From contig JALHSP010000127.1 of the NCBI GenBank assembly GCA_022865305.1, positions 1 to 64,000 of the forward strand: 64,000 nucleotides of DNA, read 5' to 3'. The position numbers and the translations under genes were made by a program. Every line of letters begins with the position of its first letter. Within the stretch, counting starts at the first letter, position 1. Shown in pieces: positions 26,166-38,622 of this stretch. The stretch is from Bacteroidales bacterium (GTDB taxonomy: Bacteria > Bacteroidota > Bacteroidia > Bacteroidales > VadinHA17). Under the pieces are notes generated by a model. The model searched no databases. It saw only the letters and a program-made list of their open reading frames with translations, and was not told the DNA's origin.

Positions 26166-28621
26166 AAAAACTGATTTTATTCTTATTAAGCTTTATTTTC
26201 ATTGCCTCAGTACCTGGGATTAATGCTCAGAAACTGATAAGGAATTCCATGGTTACCGGAGTTTGTTATGCTGGTAATAAGGTAAACAAAATATACATTC
26301 CTCCATCAAAAGAATTCTTTAAAAAGGCAGGACAGAAGGGGGGAGCTACAGTTACATTCTATTATTCAGGCTTCTCTTCAACTGCAATAACTGCCATGGA
26401 ATATGCAGGCTCAATCCTCGAAGCAATTCTGCCTCCGGATGTTCATATAACTGTTGTTGCAACCTGGATGAATATTACAACTTCAGGAATACTGGCGACA
26501 TCGTCTACTACAAGTTATGCAGGAGGCTGGGGTATAGATGCATTAAAACCCTTTGCCTTTTATCCTGTAGCCCTTGCAGAGAAAATCGCCGGTGAAAGTC
26601 TTAATCTGGATCTTGAGGGTGATATAGAACTGTCAATCAACAATTCTGTAAACTGGTACCTGGGAACAGACGGGAATACTCCGGTTCTGAAGTATGATCT
26701 CGTCACGGTTGTCATTCATGAACTTATTCACGGATTAGGGTTTTTCGACAGCTTTAGCGCAGATGCTTACACAGGTTCGTATGGTGCAGGATCAATTCCT
26801 TTGGTATATGATACATTTGTTGAAAACCTCGCAGGGAAATCATTGACGGATACATTAATATTTCTAAATCCTTCTGCATCTTTAAAAAACGCGCTGACAA
26901 GCGGGAATTTGTATTTTAATGGACCTCTTGTAAAAAATTTTACTTCAGGGACAAGACCTGAGCTTTATTCTCCTCTGACATTCGATCCGGGCTCAAGTGT
27001 TTCACATCTCGATGAAGAGGCTACTCTTGAGATAAATTCACTTATGACACCTTATATTGACCATGGTGAAGCAATCCACGATCCCGGGAAACTAACAATG
27101 TCTGTACTTGGCGATCTGGGCTGGATAAACACAAGGATTGTTCATGAACCACCAAAAGATACAGAGGAACATCTTTCAATGATACCCATTTCAGCCACAA
27201 TAGCATCAGATACTACCTATGACCACAATAAAGTGGGTTTGGTCTGGTCTTTTGACAGTTTTGTCACAAGTGACACTCTGTTTATGACTTCCCCGCAATC
27301 AGATGATACTTATAATGGGATTATCAGTATTCCCTCATATGGAACAGAATTAGAGTATTATCTATACGCAGAAGATAGTTTCTTAAGAGTGTACAGATCT
27401 CCCTCATTCATTGAAAAGTACCATCACAGGGTTTATATTGGCACTGATACTGTAAAACCTGAATTATCACATTCTCCGGCAGATTACTATTTTGATATGG
27501 TCGATTCAATAATTTTTGAAGCAGTAGCGACAGATAATATCGGGATAGATACTGTTTATATTGAATATAAGGTAAATGAAGGTTCACCTTATTTCTTAGG
27601 TTTATTATTCAGCGGAAAGGACAAATACAAGAATACTATCAAAGCAAAAAATCTTTCACTTGAAGGAGGTGATTCCCTGCAATACAGGATAATAGCTTTT
27701 GACAAAGCCGCACTCCCGAATAAGAAAATTTTGCCTGAGAGCGGATATTTCATTGTAAGCATCGAGGATATCGGATCAGTTGTTGAAAGCTATTCAACCG
27801 ACTTTTCCGATGCCTCCGGCGATTTCTTTAATACCGGATTTCAGATAACGAAACCTGACGGCTTCAATGGTTACGGCTTGCATACGTTACATCCATATGA
27901 AAGCCCTGAAGAAAGTGGCGACAGTATCGGATATGTTGCGATGCTTCGACATCCTGTTAAATTTAATGCTACAGGTATGGTTATCAGTTTCAAAGAAATT
28001 GTTCTTGTTGAACCCGGTGAAGAGGGATCAGTGTTCGGAAACGTCGAATTCTATGATTATGTGATAGTTGAAGGATCAAAGAATTTCGGCAAATCGTGGT
28101 TTAAACTGGTTGATGGATACGATTCAAGATTTATTACAGCCTGGGGAACAGCCTATAACAGTTCTCTTGATGACATGAACTCAACCTATGTCGGAAATGA
28201 ATCAATGCTTGTTAAACATACTATTTTCCCGCGTACATCCTCCAATATCTCGGCTGGAGACTCCATGATAGTAAGATTCAGGTTATTTTCTGATCCTTAT
28301 GCTAACGGCTGGGGTTGGGTGATTATGGATCTGAAGATAGGGCCCCTGATAGATCAGGTCGAAAATGTAACAACTGAACCTATGGTTATTTATCCAAATC
28401 CTGGTAATGGTATCATTACAATAAGAAAAGCGGGGGAGTACAATGGAAAACCGAAAAGGATCAGCATTTTTAATTCATCCGGTACCTGCATTATGTCAGA
28501 TAATACTTTTGACGAACCTGAGTTACAGATTGATATTTCCGGTCATCCATCGGGTATGTACTTTATCGTCATACAAAGTGATAATGGAATCCGGACTCTG
28601 AAATACAGCCTGATAAAATAG
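26162..28621 (+). CDS. Secreted zinc metalloprotease with T9SS sorting domain
   Basis: The 819-residue protein has a signal peptide (KKLILFLLSFIFIASVPGINAQ), a zinc-dependent metalloprotease motif HELIHGLGFF (186-195), a middle region of unknown fold, and a C-terminal type IX secretion signal of type A (VIYPNPGNGIITI, ending SGMYFIVIQSDNGIRTLKYSLIK-like). Together these mark a cell-surface or secreted peptidase delivered by the T9SS. The substrate is unknown. It overlaps the ferritin stop by four bases. A 28-nt REP-like palindrome lies 10 bp after the stop. Confidence 0.88.
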   Translation: MKKLILFLLSFIFIASVPGINAQKLIRNSMVTGVCYAGNKVNKIYIPPSKEFFKKAGQKGGATVTFYYSGFSSTAITAMEYAGSILEAILPPDVHITVVATWMNITTSGILATSSTTSYAGGWGIDALKPFAFYPVALAEKIAGESLNLDLEGDIELSINNSVNWYLGTDGNTPVLKYDLVTVVIHELIHGLGFFDSFSADAYTGSYGAGSIPLVYDTFVENLAGKSLTDTLIFLNPSASLKNALTSGNLYFNGPLVKNFTSGTRPELYSPLTFDPGSSVSHLDEEATLEINSLMTPYIDHGEAIHDPGKLTMSVLGDLGWINTRIVHEPPKDTEEHLSMIPISATIASDTTYDHNKVGLVWSFDSFVTSDTLFMTSPQSDDTYNGIISIPSYGTELEYYLYAEDSFLRVYRSPSFIEKYHHRVYIGTDTVKPELSHSPADYYFDMVDSIIFEAVATDNIGIDTVYIEYKVNEGSPYFLGLLFSGKDKYKNTIKAKNLSLEGGDSLQYRIIAFDKAALPNKKILPESGYFIVSIEDIGSVVESYSTDFSDASGDFFNTGFQITKPDGFNGYGLHTLHPYESPEESGDSIGYVAMLRHPVKFNATGMVISFKEIVLVEPGEEGSVFGNVEFYDYVIVEGSKNFGKSWFKLVDGYDSRFITAWGTAYNSSLDDMNSTYVGNESMLVKHTIFPRTSSNISAGDSMIVRFRLFSDPYANGWGWVIMDLKIGPLIDQVENVTTEPMVIYPNPGNGIITIRKAGEYNGKPKRISIFNSSGTCIMSDNTFDEPELQIDISGHPSGMYFIVIQSDNGIRTLKYSLIK

Positions 28622-28630
28622 AAAATGAAG

Positions 28631-28658
28631 GTAGGGACGTTGCATGCAACGTCCCTAC
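28631..28658. repeat. 28-nt REP-like palindrome between protease gene and secA
   Basis: Perfect palindrome with 14-nt arms (GTAGGGACGTTGCA and its complement). It starts GTAGGG and ends CCCTAC, with the same length as the palindrome inside the RAYT gene at 6761-6788 but a different core. It may also serve as an RNA hairpin at the 3' end of the protease transcript. Confidence 0.85.
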
Positions 28659-28684
28659 AAGTTTTCAGGTGTAAGCAGGTAATT

Positions 28685-28718
28685 TTTGATCCAGTATTGG
28701 AAAAATAAATTAATTTTG
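28685..28718 (+). promoter_or_regulatory. Promoter-like sequence upstream of secA
   Basis: TTTG at 28685-28688, 22 bases, then TAATTTTG at 28711-28718 (TAnnTTTG), 34 bp before the secA start. Confidence 0.5.
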
Positions 28719-28752
28719 CGTGATATTTTGAAATTCTGTAAAACACTTTTAA

Positions 28753-31700
28753 ATGAGCATTATAAATAAAGTTCTGGGTATTTTCCTGGGGAATAAATAT
28801 GAGCGGGATATGAAGGAGATAAACCCTTATGTTGAAATAGTTCATATGGAATTTGAAAAGCTCAGGGATTTATCAAACGACGAATTAAGGGACAAAACTT
28901 CAGAATTAAAAAAGGAGATACTTGGATATGTTGAGCAAGATGAAAATGAGATAAGATCACTTAAGGAAAAGGCAGAAGCTGAAGAGGATGTCTATAAAAA
29001 AGAGGAAATATATAACGAAATTGATAAGATAGAAAAGAATATAACCGCGAAACTCGAGGAGGTTCTCGATGAATGTCTTCCCCGGGCTTTTGCAATTGTA
29101 AAGGAAACCACAAGAAGATTTAAAGAGAACAGTGTCCTTGAGGTGACTGCCAGGCAACACGACAGGGATCTGGCTGCAACCAGGGAGAGTATTATCATCA
29201 AAGGAGATAAGGCTTACTGGAATAACCGGTGGATAGCAGGGGGTAATGAAATCCTCTGGGATATGGTCCATTATGATGTTCAGCTTATCGGCGGAGTTGC
29301 ACTTCACAAAGGAAAGATTGCCGAAATGGGTACTGGTGAAGGTAAAACGGTGGTTGCGACGCTTCCTGTCTTTCTTAATGCACTTGCCGGCAGAGGAGTA
29401 CATATTGTTACCGTAAACGATTACCTCTCAAAACGCGATTCAGAATGGATGGGACCAATATATGAGTTCCATGGACTTACCGTTGACTGTATTGACAAGC
29501 ATCAACCCAATTCCCCCGAACGTCGCAAGGCATACTATGCCGACATAACTTTCGGTACCAATAATGAATTTGGATTCGATTACCTGAGGGATAACATGGC
29601 AATAAATCCTGAAGATCTGGTCCAGCGTAAACACCATTATGCAATTGTCGATGAAGTTGATTCTGTACTGATCGATGATGCCAGAACTCCCCTTATCATT
29701 TCAGGTCCTACTGCCAAAAGCGATACCCAGCAATTTGATGAACTTAAACCAAAAGTAGATAAGCTGGTCAGTGCTCAGAAAAAGCTGGTTACACAAATAC
29801 TTGCCGATGCAAAAAAGCTTATTGCTGAAGGAAAAAATGAAGAGGGAGGATTGCTTCTGCTGAGATCCTTTAAAGGTCTTCCAAAGAATAATGCTCTTAT
29901 AAAATACCTTAGTGAGGAAGGAAATAAATCGCTTCTTCTGAAGACCGAGAATTTCTACATGCAGAACAACAGCAAGGAGATGCCTAAAGTAACCGAGGAA
30001 CTTTACTTCGTAATTGACGAAAAAGCTAACTCTATTGAACTTACTGAAAAAGGACTTGATCTTATTTCAACATCGGTCGAAGATGCAAGTTTCTTTATAC
30101 TCCCGGATGTCGGTTCAAAAATAGCCGATCTCGAAAAAACAGTTAATAATGAAAAGGATAAGCTCAGGATAAAGGATGAGCTGCTTCAGGATTATTCAGT
30201 CAAGTCTGAAAGGGTACATACAATGACTCAGTTGCTGAAGGCTTGGACATTGTTTGGCAGGGATACTGAATATGTGGTAATTGATAATAAGGTGAAGATC
30301 GTCGATGAGCAGACCGGACGTATTCTTGAGGGAAGAAGGTATTCTGACGGACTTCATCAGGCTATTGAGGCAAAGGAAAATGTTAAAGTAGAAGCAGCTA
30401 CACAGACATATGCGACTATTACATTGCAGAACTATTTCAGGATGTATCATAAGCTGGCTGGAATGACCGGGACTGCTGAGACTGAAGCCGGGGAGTTCTG
30501 GAATATTTATAAACTCGATGTTGTTGTCATTCCGACAAACAGACCTGTAATAAGATCTGACAGGGAAGATATTGTCTATAAAACAAAAAGGGAAAAGTAT
30601 AATGCGGTAATTGACGAGATATCCGAAATGAACCGGCAGGGACGACCTGTACTGGTAGGTACGACTTCTGTCGAAATATCTGAATTGTTAAGCCGGATGC
30701 TCAAAATGAAAGGGCTTAAGCATAATGTTCTTAATGCAAAGCTTCATCAGAGGGAAGCTGAAATAGTAGCGGAAGCCGGTAAAACCGGCACAATCACGAT
30801 CGCAACCAATATGGCCGGTCGTGGCACCGATATCAAGCTCACAGAAGATGTGAGAAAAGCCGGCGGACTGGCAATTATCGGAACTGAAAGGCATGAGTCG
30901 CGAAGGGTAGACAGGCAGCTGCGTGGTCGTTCTGGCAGACAGGGTGATCCGGGCTCTTCACAGTTTTTTGTTTCACTCGAGGATGAATTAATGAGACTTT
31001 TCGGGTCGGAAAGGATAGCCGGCATTATGGATAAACTCGGACTGAAAGAAGCAGAGATGATCCAGCATCCCATGATCACAAAATCTATCGAGCGGGCACA
31101 GAAAAAAGTGGAAGAAAACAACTTCGGCATCAGAAAGCGGCTTCTTGAATATGATGATGTAATGAACTCGCAGAGAGAAGTCATTTATAAGAAAAGACGT
31201 CATGCTCTTCTGGGAGAGAGATTAAGTGTCGATATTGCCAATTCAATGTTTGATGTTACAGAGACCCTTGTAGAATTATATCACAAAGATGGTGATTTTG
31301 AAGGTTTTGATTATGATCTTATACGTTCATTTTCAATGGATTCGCCTGTTCCGCAACATGATTTCATGCAGATAAACAGCAACGAAGTAACAGAAAAAGT
31401 ATACTCCAAAGTACTTGATACATATAGAAGAAAGGTTGAAACAATTTCAAAACAGGCATATCCTGTTCTGAAAGATGTATACGACCGGATGTCGCATGTG
31501 TATGAAAATGTCGTTGTTCCTATTTCAGACGGAGTGAAGGTATTTCAGGTCGTTACAAACCTGAAAGCAACTGCTGAATCGGAAGGGAAGGAACTAGCGA
31601 AATCTTACGAGAAGACTGTTGTTCTGGCTACGATCGACGATGCATGGAAAGAGCATCTGCGGGAAATGGATGAATTGAAAACATCAGTACAGAATGCTAC

Positions 31701-32073
31701 ATATGAACAAAAAGATCCTTTGCTTATCTATAAGTTCGAATCCTTCGAGCTCTTCAAAACCATGCTCAATAAAATAAATAAGGATGTCGTCAGTACGCTG
31801 ATGAAAGGTCATATTCCTACACAGGATCCGGAACAGGTAAAAGAAGCACAGCGACGACGCCAGGTTGAAAACCTCAGGACCTCAAAAAGTGATTTTTCAC
31901 AATACAGCAGTACCGGGGGAGGAGGACAGGACAAGAATCAGAGAACTGAACCGGTAAGGGTCGATAAGAAGGTTGGAAGGAATGATCCATGCCCCTGCGG
32001 AAGCGGTAAAAAATATAAGCAGTGTCACGGTGCCCAGCAAGCTGCGCATCAGGGCTTAAACCCTAATCCATGA
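28753..32073 (+). CDS. secA: Preprotein translocase ATPase SecA
   Basis: SecA drives export through SecYEG. The 1106-residue length exceeds the roughly 900 of E. coli, because of inserts near the N-terminus (about 55-110) and inside NBD1 after [11 protein letters not shown], as usual in Bacteroidetes. Walker A MGTGEGKT (192-199), the DEVD box (300-303), the helicase motif [13 protein letters not shown], and the [15 protein letters not shown] block are intact. The C-terminus carries a SEC-C zinc motif ([19 protein letters not shown]) that binds SecB or ribosomes. It is monocistronic, convergent with dapA (3 bp apart). Confidence 0.98.
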   Translation: MSIINKVLGIFLGNKYERDMKEINPYVEIVHMEFEKLRDLSNDELRDKTSELKKEILGYVEQDENEIRSLKEKAEAEEDVYKKEEIYNEIDKIEKNITAKLEEVLDECLPRAFAIVKETTRRFKENSVLEVTARQHDRDLAATRESIIIKGDKAYWNNRWIAGGNEILWDMVHYDVQLIGGVALHKGKIAEMGTGEGKTVVATLPVFLNALAGRGVHIVTVNDYLSKRDSEWMGPIYEFHGLTVDCIDKHQPNSPERRKAYYADITFGTNNEFGFDYLRDNMAINPEDLVQRKHHYAIVDEVDSVLIDDARTPLIISGPTAKSDTQQFDELKPKVDKLVSAQKKLVTQILADAKKLIAEGKNEEGGLLLLRSFKGLPKNNALIKYLSEEGNKSLLLKTENFYMQNNSKEMPKVTEELYFVIDEKANSIELTEKGLDLISTSVEDASFFILPDVGSKIADLEKTVNNEKDKLRIKDELLQDYSVKSERVHTMTQLLKAWTLFGRDTEYVVIDNKVKIVDEQTGRILEGRRYSDGLHQAIEAKENVKVEAATQTYATITLQNYFRMYHKLAGMTGTAETEAGEFWNIYKLDVVVIPTNRPVIRSDREDIVYKTKREKYNAVIDEISEMNRQGRPVLVGTTSVEISELLSRMLKMKGLKHNVLNAKLHQREAEIVAEAGKTGTITIATNMAGRGTDIKLTEDVRKAGGLAIIGTERHESRRVDRQLRGRSGRQGDPGSSQFFVSLEDELMRLFGSERIAGIMDKLGLKEAEMIQHPMITKSIERAQKKVEENNFGIRKRLLEYDDVMNSQREVIYKKRRHALLGERLSVDIANSMFDVTETLVELYHKDGDFEGFDYDLIRSFSMDSPVPQHDFMQINSNEVTEKVYSKVLDTYRRKVETISKQAYPVLKDVYDRMSHVYENVVVPISDGVKVFQVVTNLKATAESEGKELAKSYEKTVVLATIDDAWKEHLREMDELKTSVQNATYEQKDPLLIYKFESFELFKTMLNKINKDVVSTLMKGHIPTQDPEQVKEAQRRRQVENLRTSKSDFSQYSSTGGGGQDKNQRTEPVRVDKKVGRNDPCPCGSGKKYKQCHGAQQAAHQGLNPNP

Positions 32074-32076
32074 TTA

Positions 32077-32955
32077 TTATTTGATTTCCTCTATTGCTTT
32101 CTGTATTCTTGAGTATACAGTTCTGTTGACAGGCACCAGCGGTAACCGGAGATTGTTCTGGCACAGGTTCATAACACTCAGCATGGCTTTAATCCCCGAA
32201 GGATTGCCATCGGCAAAGAGTAATTCAATCATTTCCATGAACCTGAAGTGTATCTCCCGGGCAGATTTGAAATTATATTTCAGTGAATGACTTACCAGTT
32301 CACTGCATTCTGCCGGAAAGGCATTTGCAAGAACAGAAATAACACCTGATCCTCCTGCGGCAATAATCGGAATTGTCATACCATCGTCCCCTGAGATGAC
32401 CTGAAAGTTTTCAGGCTTCCCTTTTATTATCCTCATTATATTTGCCATATCACCTGATGCTTCTTTTACAGCAATAATGTTTTCACATTCATGGGCAAGC
32501 TCAAGACATGTATCGGAGCTGATATTGCAGCATGTTCTCCCGGGAACATTATATATAATCACTGGTAAAGGACTGCACGTTGCAATGGCTTTAAAATGCT
32601 GAAAAATTCCCCGCTGGCTGGGTTTGTTATAATATGGTGCAACTGACAATATTCCGTCTACTCCATCAAGATCTATTTGTCTGATATAATTTATTATTTC
32701 CTGGGTATTATTCCCGCCAATCCCTATAACAAGCGGGACGCGGCTATCAATTGCTTCAATTACATATGAAATAAGAGCCTGTTTTTCATCTTTTGTAAGA
32801 GTTGAAGCTTCCCCGGTCGTGCCCATTGCCACAATGTAATTAATCCCTCCCTTTATAACATGATTAATAACACGACCCATAGCTGTAAAATCTATGCTTA
32901 AGTCATTCTTGAATGGCGTGACGACAGCAACACCAGTCCCTCTGAATTTTTTCAT
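32077..32955 (-). CDS. dapA: 4-hydroxy-tetrahydrodipicolinate synthase
   Basis: DapA condenses pyruvate with aspartate semialdehyde, the first step specific to lysine/diaminopimelate synthesis. The 292 residues carry the active site: Thr46/Thr47 in AMGTTGEAS, Tyr135 in IIYNVPGR and the Schiff-base Lys164 in IIAVKEASGD. Length is typical, cytoplasmic tetramer by family knowledge. It is immediately downstream of the DUF6913-like gene (1 bp apart) and ligA on the minus strand, an arrangement common in Bacteroidetes. Confidence 0.97.
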   Translation of the reverse strand: MKKFRGTGVAVVTPFKNDLSIDFTAMGRVINHVIKGGINYIVAMGTTGEASTLTKDEKQALISYVIEAIDSRVPLVIGIGGNNTQEIINYIRQIDLDGVDGILSVAPYYNKPSQRGIFQHFKAIATCSPLPVIIYNVPGRTCCNISSDTCLELAHECENIIAVKEASGDMANIMRIIKGKPENFQVISGDDGMTIPIIAAGGSGVISVLANAFPAECSELVSHSLKYNFKSAREIHFRFMEMIELLFADGNPSGIKAMLSVMNLCQNNLRLPLVPVNRTVYSRIQKAIEEIK

Positions 32956-32956
32956 A

Positions 32957-33535
32957 TCAGTTTTTTTTGGTCAGCTTTTTGTCTGATTCCGAGTTTATCA
33001 TTTCAAGATAATACATTACCTGGTTCAGGTAGTTTTCAATATCAACCGGCTTTTTAATCTCCATCATCAGGTCAAAAGGAGAATTGTTGATTTCTGTATC
33101 CCGTAGTCCAACCTTTAATCCTGCCATAGACAGGCATGATATATATTTAAGGGGAAATAGTTTCTTGAAATTAGTATCTATCAAAACATCAAAACGTTTG
33201 CTGATGAAAGAGTCTGCATCAGAAGAAACAGGATGGTATAACAGGTTCATTTCATTTTTTCTCAGGCACGACAAATACCGGATTGCTGTGTACTGGTCAG
33301 GCAGATCTTTGCCAGGGAAAAATCCAATTATTTTTACTTCAATATGACGTTCATGCATTTTTTGATGAAACCTTGTCAAACTGGTGAAATCTTCGATTTT
33401 GGATGCATCCCAGACTATTCCGATATTTTTTATGTGGCTGATATTTGAAAATGATACCTTCCTCTTCATCCTTTCTCTCTTTTTTGAAAGGATGACATCC
33501 CCGATTTTTAACCTCATATTTTCGAATAATTCCAT
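32957..33535 (-). CDS. DUF6913-like conserved hypothetical protein
   Basis: The 192-residue soluble protein has a basic N-terminus (ILSKKRERMKRKVSFS) followed by an alpha/beta part (IKNIGIVWDASKIEDF, LIDTNFKKLFPLKY). It resembles the DUF6913 family, found beside dapA and ligA in Bacteroidetes. No catalytic motif or signal peptide is seen. Its stop is one base from dapA's start, so it is co-transcribed with dapA. Function unknown. Confidence 0.6.
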   Translation of the reverse strand: MELFENMRLKIGDVILSKKRERMKRKVSFSNISHIKNIGIVWDASKIEDFTSLTRFHQKMHERHIEVKIIGFFPGKDLPDQYTAIRYLSCLRKNEMNLLYHPVSSDADSFISKRFDVLIDTNFKKLFPLKYISCLSMAGLKVGLRDTEINNSPFDLMMEIKKPVDIENYLNQVMYYLEMINSESDKKLTKKN

Positions 33536-33581
33536 AATGCAAACCTAAGAGTTTTTTGTTAATGTCAGCAGAACATATTTA

Positions 33582-35597
<2,016 letters not shown>

Positions 35598-35639
35598 TTA
35601 AGATAGTTACTGCATGAGGGATTGCACCAATTCTCAACG

Positions 35640-36776
35640 TCAGCTCCAGACACCATCAACAACTTTACCGCATTTGTTACATTTCCCTCCTGTAATATTG
35701 TTTTGTACAATCCGGTATCCCTGACGTACAACAAGTGTTGAACTACATGAAGGACATTTGGTATCAGCCATTTCATTCCCGGGAACATTCCCGATATAAA
35801 CATATTTCAAACCCTCTTCAGCAGCAATCTTTGAAGCATTTCTGAGGATCTCAACAGGGGTGGGAGGCAATTGTTCAAGCTTGTGAACAGGATAGAACCT
35901 GCTGAAATGCAATGGGGTATTTTTAAATCCATTATCACTGAGCCATCTGCACATTTTTCTTATTTCTTCCATTTTGTCGCTCCAGGTAGGAACAATGAGA
36001 TGGGTTATTTCAAGCCACACACCCATTTCCCTGTACACTTTCAGGGCATCCAGGACAGGTTGTAATTTTCCGCCTGTAAGTTTAAGATATGTACTTTCGT
36101 TAAACGCTTTCAGATCAATATTTGCAGCATCAATAACACTGCACAGCTTTTTTAATGGCTCAGCATTAATGTACCCGTTCGATTTGACAATGTTTTTTAT
36201 CCCGGCTTTCCTGGCAAGGACAGCTGTTTCATAGGTGTATTCATAAAAGGTTACAGGTTCTGAATATGTATATGCAATGGAACGGCAGTTATTTTTAACA
36301 GATTCCTCAACAACTCTCTCCGGCATCAGGTCGTAATTTTTTGTTTTGTCGGGACTTGTCTGCGAAATGGTCCAGTTCTGACAGTTAAGACAAACCAGAT
36401 TACATCCTGCTGTTGCTATTGAATAAGCTCTTGATCCGGGGAAGAAATGATAAAGAGGTTTCTTTTCTACAGGATCAATATTTGCTGAGCAAGGATTCCC
36501 GAACGCCATTGTATACAACTTTGAGTTTTTAACCCTGCGGTTGTTGCATTTACTTATCTCGCCCTCCTTAAGAACACATTCGTTCGGACATATCCTGCAC
36601 ATAATTCCTCTTGCAGTTTCTTCCTGAAACAAAGCTACCTTTTTATAAATGTTCTGTTCTTCCCGGATCATCTCAGTTATTACTGCAGGACCGGGAAGGC
36701 TTATTATCCCTGCAGAAAAAGCAAAACATTTCTTCAGGAAATCGCGCTTGGTGTTATCAAAGTCTTTTGTTTTCAT
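35640..36776 (-). CDS. amrS: AmmeMemoRadiSam system radical SAM protein (AmrS)
   Basis: A radical SAM protein with the cluster motif AGCNLVCLNCQNW (CxxxCxxC), an N-terminal Cys-rich block (MCRICPNECVLKEGEISKC), LYHFFPGSR and YTYSEPVTFYEYTYE, and C-terminal CxxC pairs (CPSCSST, CNKCGK). This is the AmrS/AmmeMemoRadiSam radical SAM family. I take the ATG at 36776; the frame is open to 36848, but that region overlaps the upstream gene. The chosen N-terminus contains TKRDFLKKC and a hydrophobic stretch, resembling a Tat signal with KR in place of RR, so it may be membrane-anchored or exported. It is last in the cluster after the MEMO1-AMMECR1 fusion and the membrane spermidine-synthase-like gene. 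The reaction is unknown. Confidence 0.88.
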   Translation of the reverse strand: MKTKDFDNTKRDFLKKCFAFSAGIISLPGPAVITEMIREEQNIYKKVALFQEETARGIMCRICPNECVLKEGEISKCNNRRVKNSKLYTMAFGNPCSANIDPVEKKPLYHFFPGSRAYSIATAGCNLVCLNCQNWTISQTSPDKTKNYDLMPERVVEESVKNNCRSIAYTYSEPVTFYEYTYETAVLARKAGIKNIVKSNGYINAEPLKKLCSVIDAANIDLKAFNESTYLKLTGGKLQPVLDALKVYREMGVWLEITHLIVPTWSDKMEEIRKMCRWLSDNGFKNTPLHFSRFYPVHKLEQLPPTPVEILRNASKIAAEEGLKYVYIGNVPGNEMADTKCPSCSSTLVVRQGYRIVQNNITGGKCNKCGKVVDGVWS

Positions 36777-36810
36777 CTGATACAAGTGGGATAATAATGA
36801 AATAAAGCTA

Positions 36811-38622
36811 CTATTTGTTACTCTTTGTACCAAATAGAAATCCGGCAAAAATAAGTGCGGACAATAAAAAAATTGAAGTTTTAATCCCGAGAACAGGTGT
36901 GGCTATTCCGGAAATCAGAATAAATCCGAGGGCCGAACCGGCTAGGTCGCTGCTATAGGTCGAAGAAGATGATATTCCTCCTTCTCCTGACATTGTCAGT
37001 TCCCGGAAAATATTACCTGTAAGCAATGCCGGGATAAATCCTGCAAGGATAATAACAATGACTGCCGGAATCATGCTTTTAAGATAAAGCAGCCAGTTAT
37101 AGGTTAATGCGAAACCTGTATAATAAAGCAGGATGATTAAAGCTTTAGTCTTCAGAGGAACCATATTCAGTACATTCAGGTTGATCCCGGAACCTGCAGC
37201 CAGGCCGGCCATCAGTCCTGCTATTATGAGCCCTGTAAGCTGATACATGTTCCCGGCTGTGAGCTGTAGAGTAAGCAACAGAATAATTTCAAATCCAGCA
37301 AGTGCAGAAGCGCTGAAATACATTAAAAGATTTCTTCTTCGTACTGCAAGTACAGGCATTGCAAAGGCCAATATCATCAACACCAGCGCAGGGATCTTTT
37401 CATCCAGATTTTTACTAAAATAATATGACTGAAAATGAAAGCAGGCAACCGGAAATGCTGATGTGTTTTGTCTTACCTGACGGTCGAGAAGCGATACGAC
37501 CTCTGCTGACTTTTTTTCAATGAGATCATCAGACAGAAAATCTGAACTTACATAGATATTTTTTATTCCCCTTTCTTCGGCCAGCCGGCAGAAAGAAACA
37601 GATATCTCTTCATCTGAGGAAACGAAATATAGCTTGTTGCCTGCAACAGGTGTGACATTCCTGAATACAGCAATAAGACTGTTATAAATTGATGAATAAA
37701 GGTTCAGGGATTCTTTATTAAAATAGGTTTCTCCTGGTCCGGGTGAGCATACAAAGATACCTCCGGGATTAAGTGTATTTTTTACACTTATAAAAAAATC
37801 TGTTGTATAAAATCTATTGATGAGAAGGGTTGATGGGGGTGGGAGAAGAAGTATTACAGCATCAACAGGTTCATTATTATGTCTTATATACCTGAAAGCA
37901 TCATCATTTTCGATAATCAGATCTGCAGTACCCGGATCAACATCATATATCTCTGATTTAACCAGAGCGGGATCTCTTTCAATGAAGACAACCTTCTTAA
38001 CGGGATATTTAAGTATTTCAGGAAGATGCGATTTTAAAGAGCCTGATATAATAAGGACCTTTTCCGGATTTCTCTTTTGAAGCAATGCATAATGGATATC
38101 CTCTTCTCTTTCCATTACATCATCGCTGTAATTAATGAGCCGCTGGTTATAGTAAATACTTTGTTCACCTGCGTATTCACCACGTGTTATATTCCCATAG
38201 GGTGTATCTTCTGTTCCTGTGACTTTTACTCCGGGCAGAAGTAATTGTCTGAAGAAATTATCAGGATTGGTAACAATAATCCAGGACGCCAGGAATAAAA
38301 CTATAACTTTTAAGATAATCTTCAGGTTTTTCCTTTTAATGAAAAATGTCAGAATGATATATGTGAAGAATAACAGAATAATTAACAGGAGAAGCTGGTA
38401 TGTATTAAGAAACCCTGAAGCGATCACCGATACAAAAATACCTGCAACAATTCCACCCAGGGTTTCAATTGAAAAAGATTTACCCGGTTTGAAATCATAT
38501 CCTGTCCTTGCAGCTGAAATTAATTTTACGAAGGTAAATCCGGAAACCAGGCAGAAAGGCAGAAGTACCAGGAAGGTATAAATCAGGCTTGCAAGGAATG
38601 AAGGAGTCTCGCCCGTTTCCAA
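36811..38622 (-). CDS. Membrane protein with spermidine-synthase-like domain, C-terminal part (frameshifted)
   Basis: This frame holds several transmembrane segments, then a Rossmann methyltransferase/spermidine-synthase-like domain (VLIISGSLKSHLPEIL, KKVVFIERDPALV, FRYIRHNNEPVDAVILLLP, FYTTDFFISVKNTLNPGGIF), then eight or so further hydrophobic helices. It has no good start: the frame opens at a TTG inside the T8 run (38621-38628), and its N-terminal membrane segments are continued by the other frame upstream (next entry). The likely intact protein is about 807 residues. The C-terminal AdoMet-fold region looks complete, but the aminopropyl-transfer residues cannot be judged by eye. It lies inside the AmmeMemoRadiSam cluster. 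Confidence 0.72.
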   Translation of the reverse strand: METGETPSFLASLIYTFLVLLPFCLVSGFTFVKLISAARTGYDFKPGKSFSIETLGGIVAGIFVSVIASGFLNTYQLLLLIILLFFTYIILTFFIKRKNLKIILKVIVLFLASWIIVTNPDNFFRQLLLPGVKVTGTEDTPYGNITRGEYAGEQSIYYNQRLINYSDDVMEREEDIHYALLQKRNPEKVLIISGSLKSHLPEILKYPVKKVVFIERDPALVKSEIYDVDPGTADLIIENDDAFRYIRHNNEPVDAVILLLPPPSTLLINRFYTTDFFISVKNTLNPGGIFVCSPGPGETYFNKESLNLYSSIYNSLIAVFRNVTPVAGNKLYFVSSDEEISVSFCRLAEERGIKNIYVSSDFLSDDLIEKKSAEVVSLLDRQVRQNTSAFPVACFHFQSYYFSKNLDEKIPALVLMILAFAMPVLAVRRRNLLMYFSASALAGFEIILLLTLQLTAGNMYQLTGLIIAGLMAGLAAGSGINLNVLNMVPLKTKALIILLYYTGFALTYNWLLYLKSMIPAVIVIILAGFIPALLTGNIFRELTMSGEGGISSSSTYSSDLAGSALGFILISGIATPVLGIKTSIFLLSALIFAGFLFGTKSNK

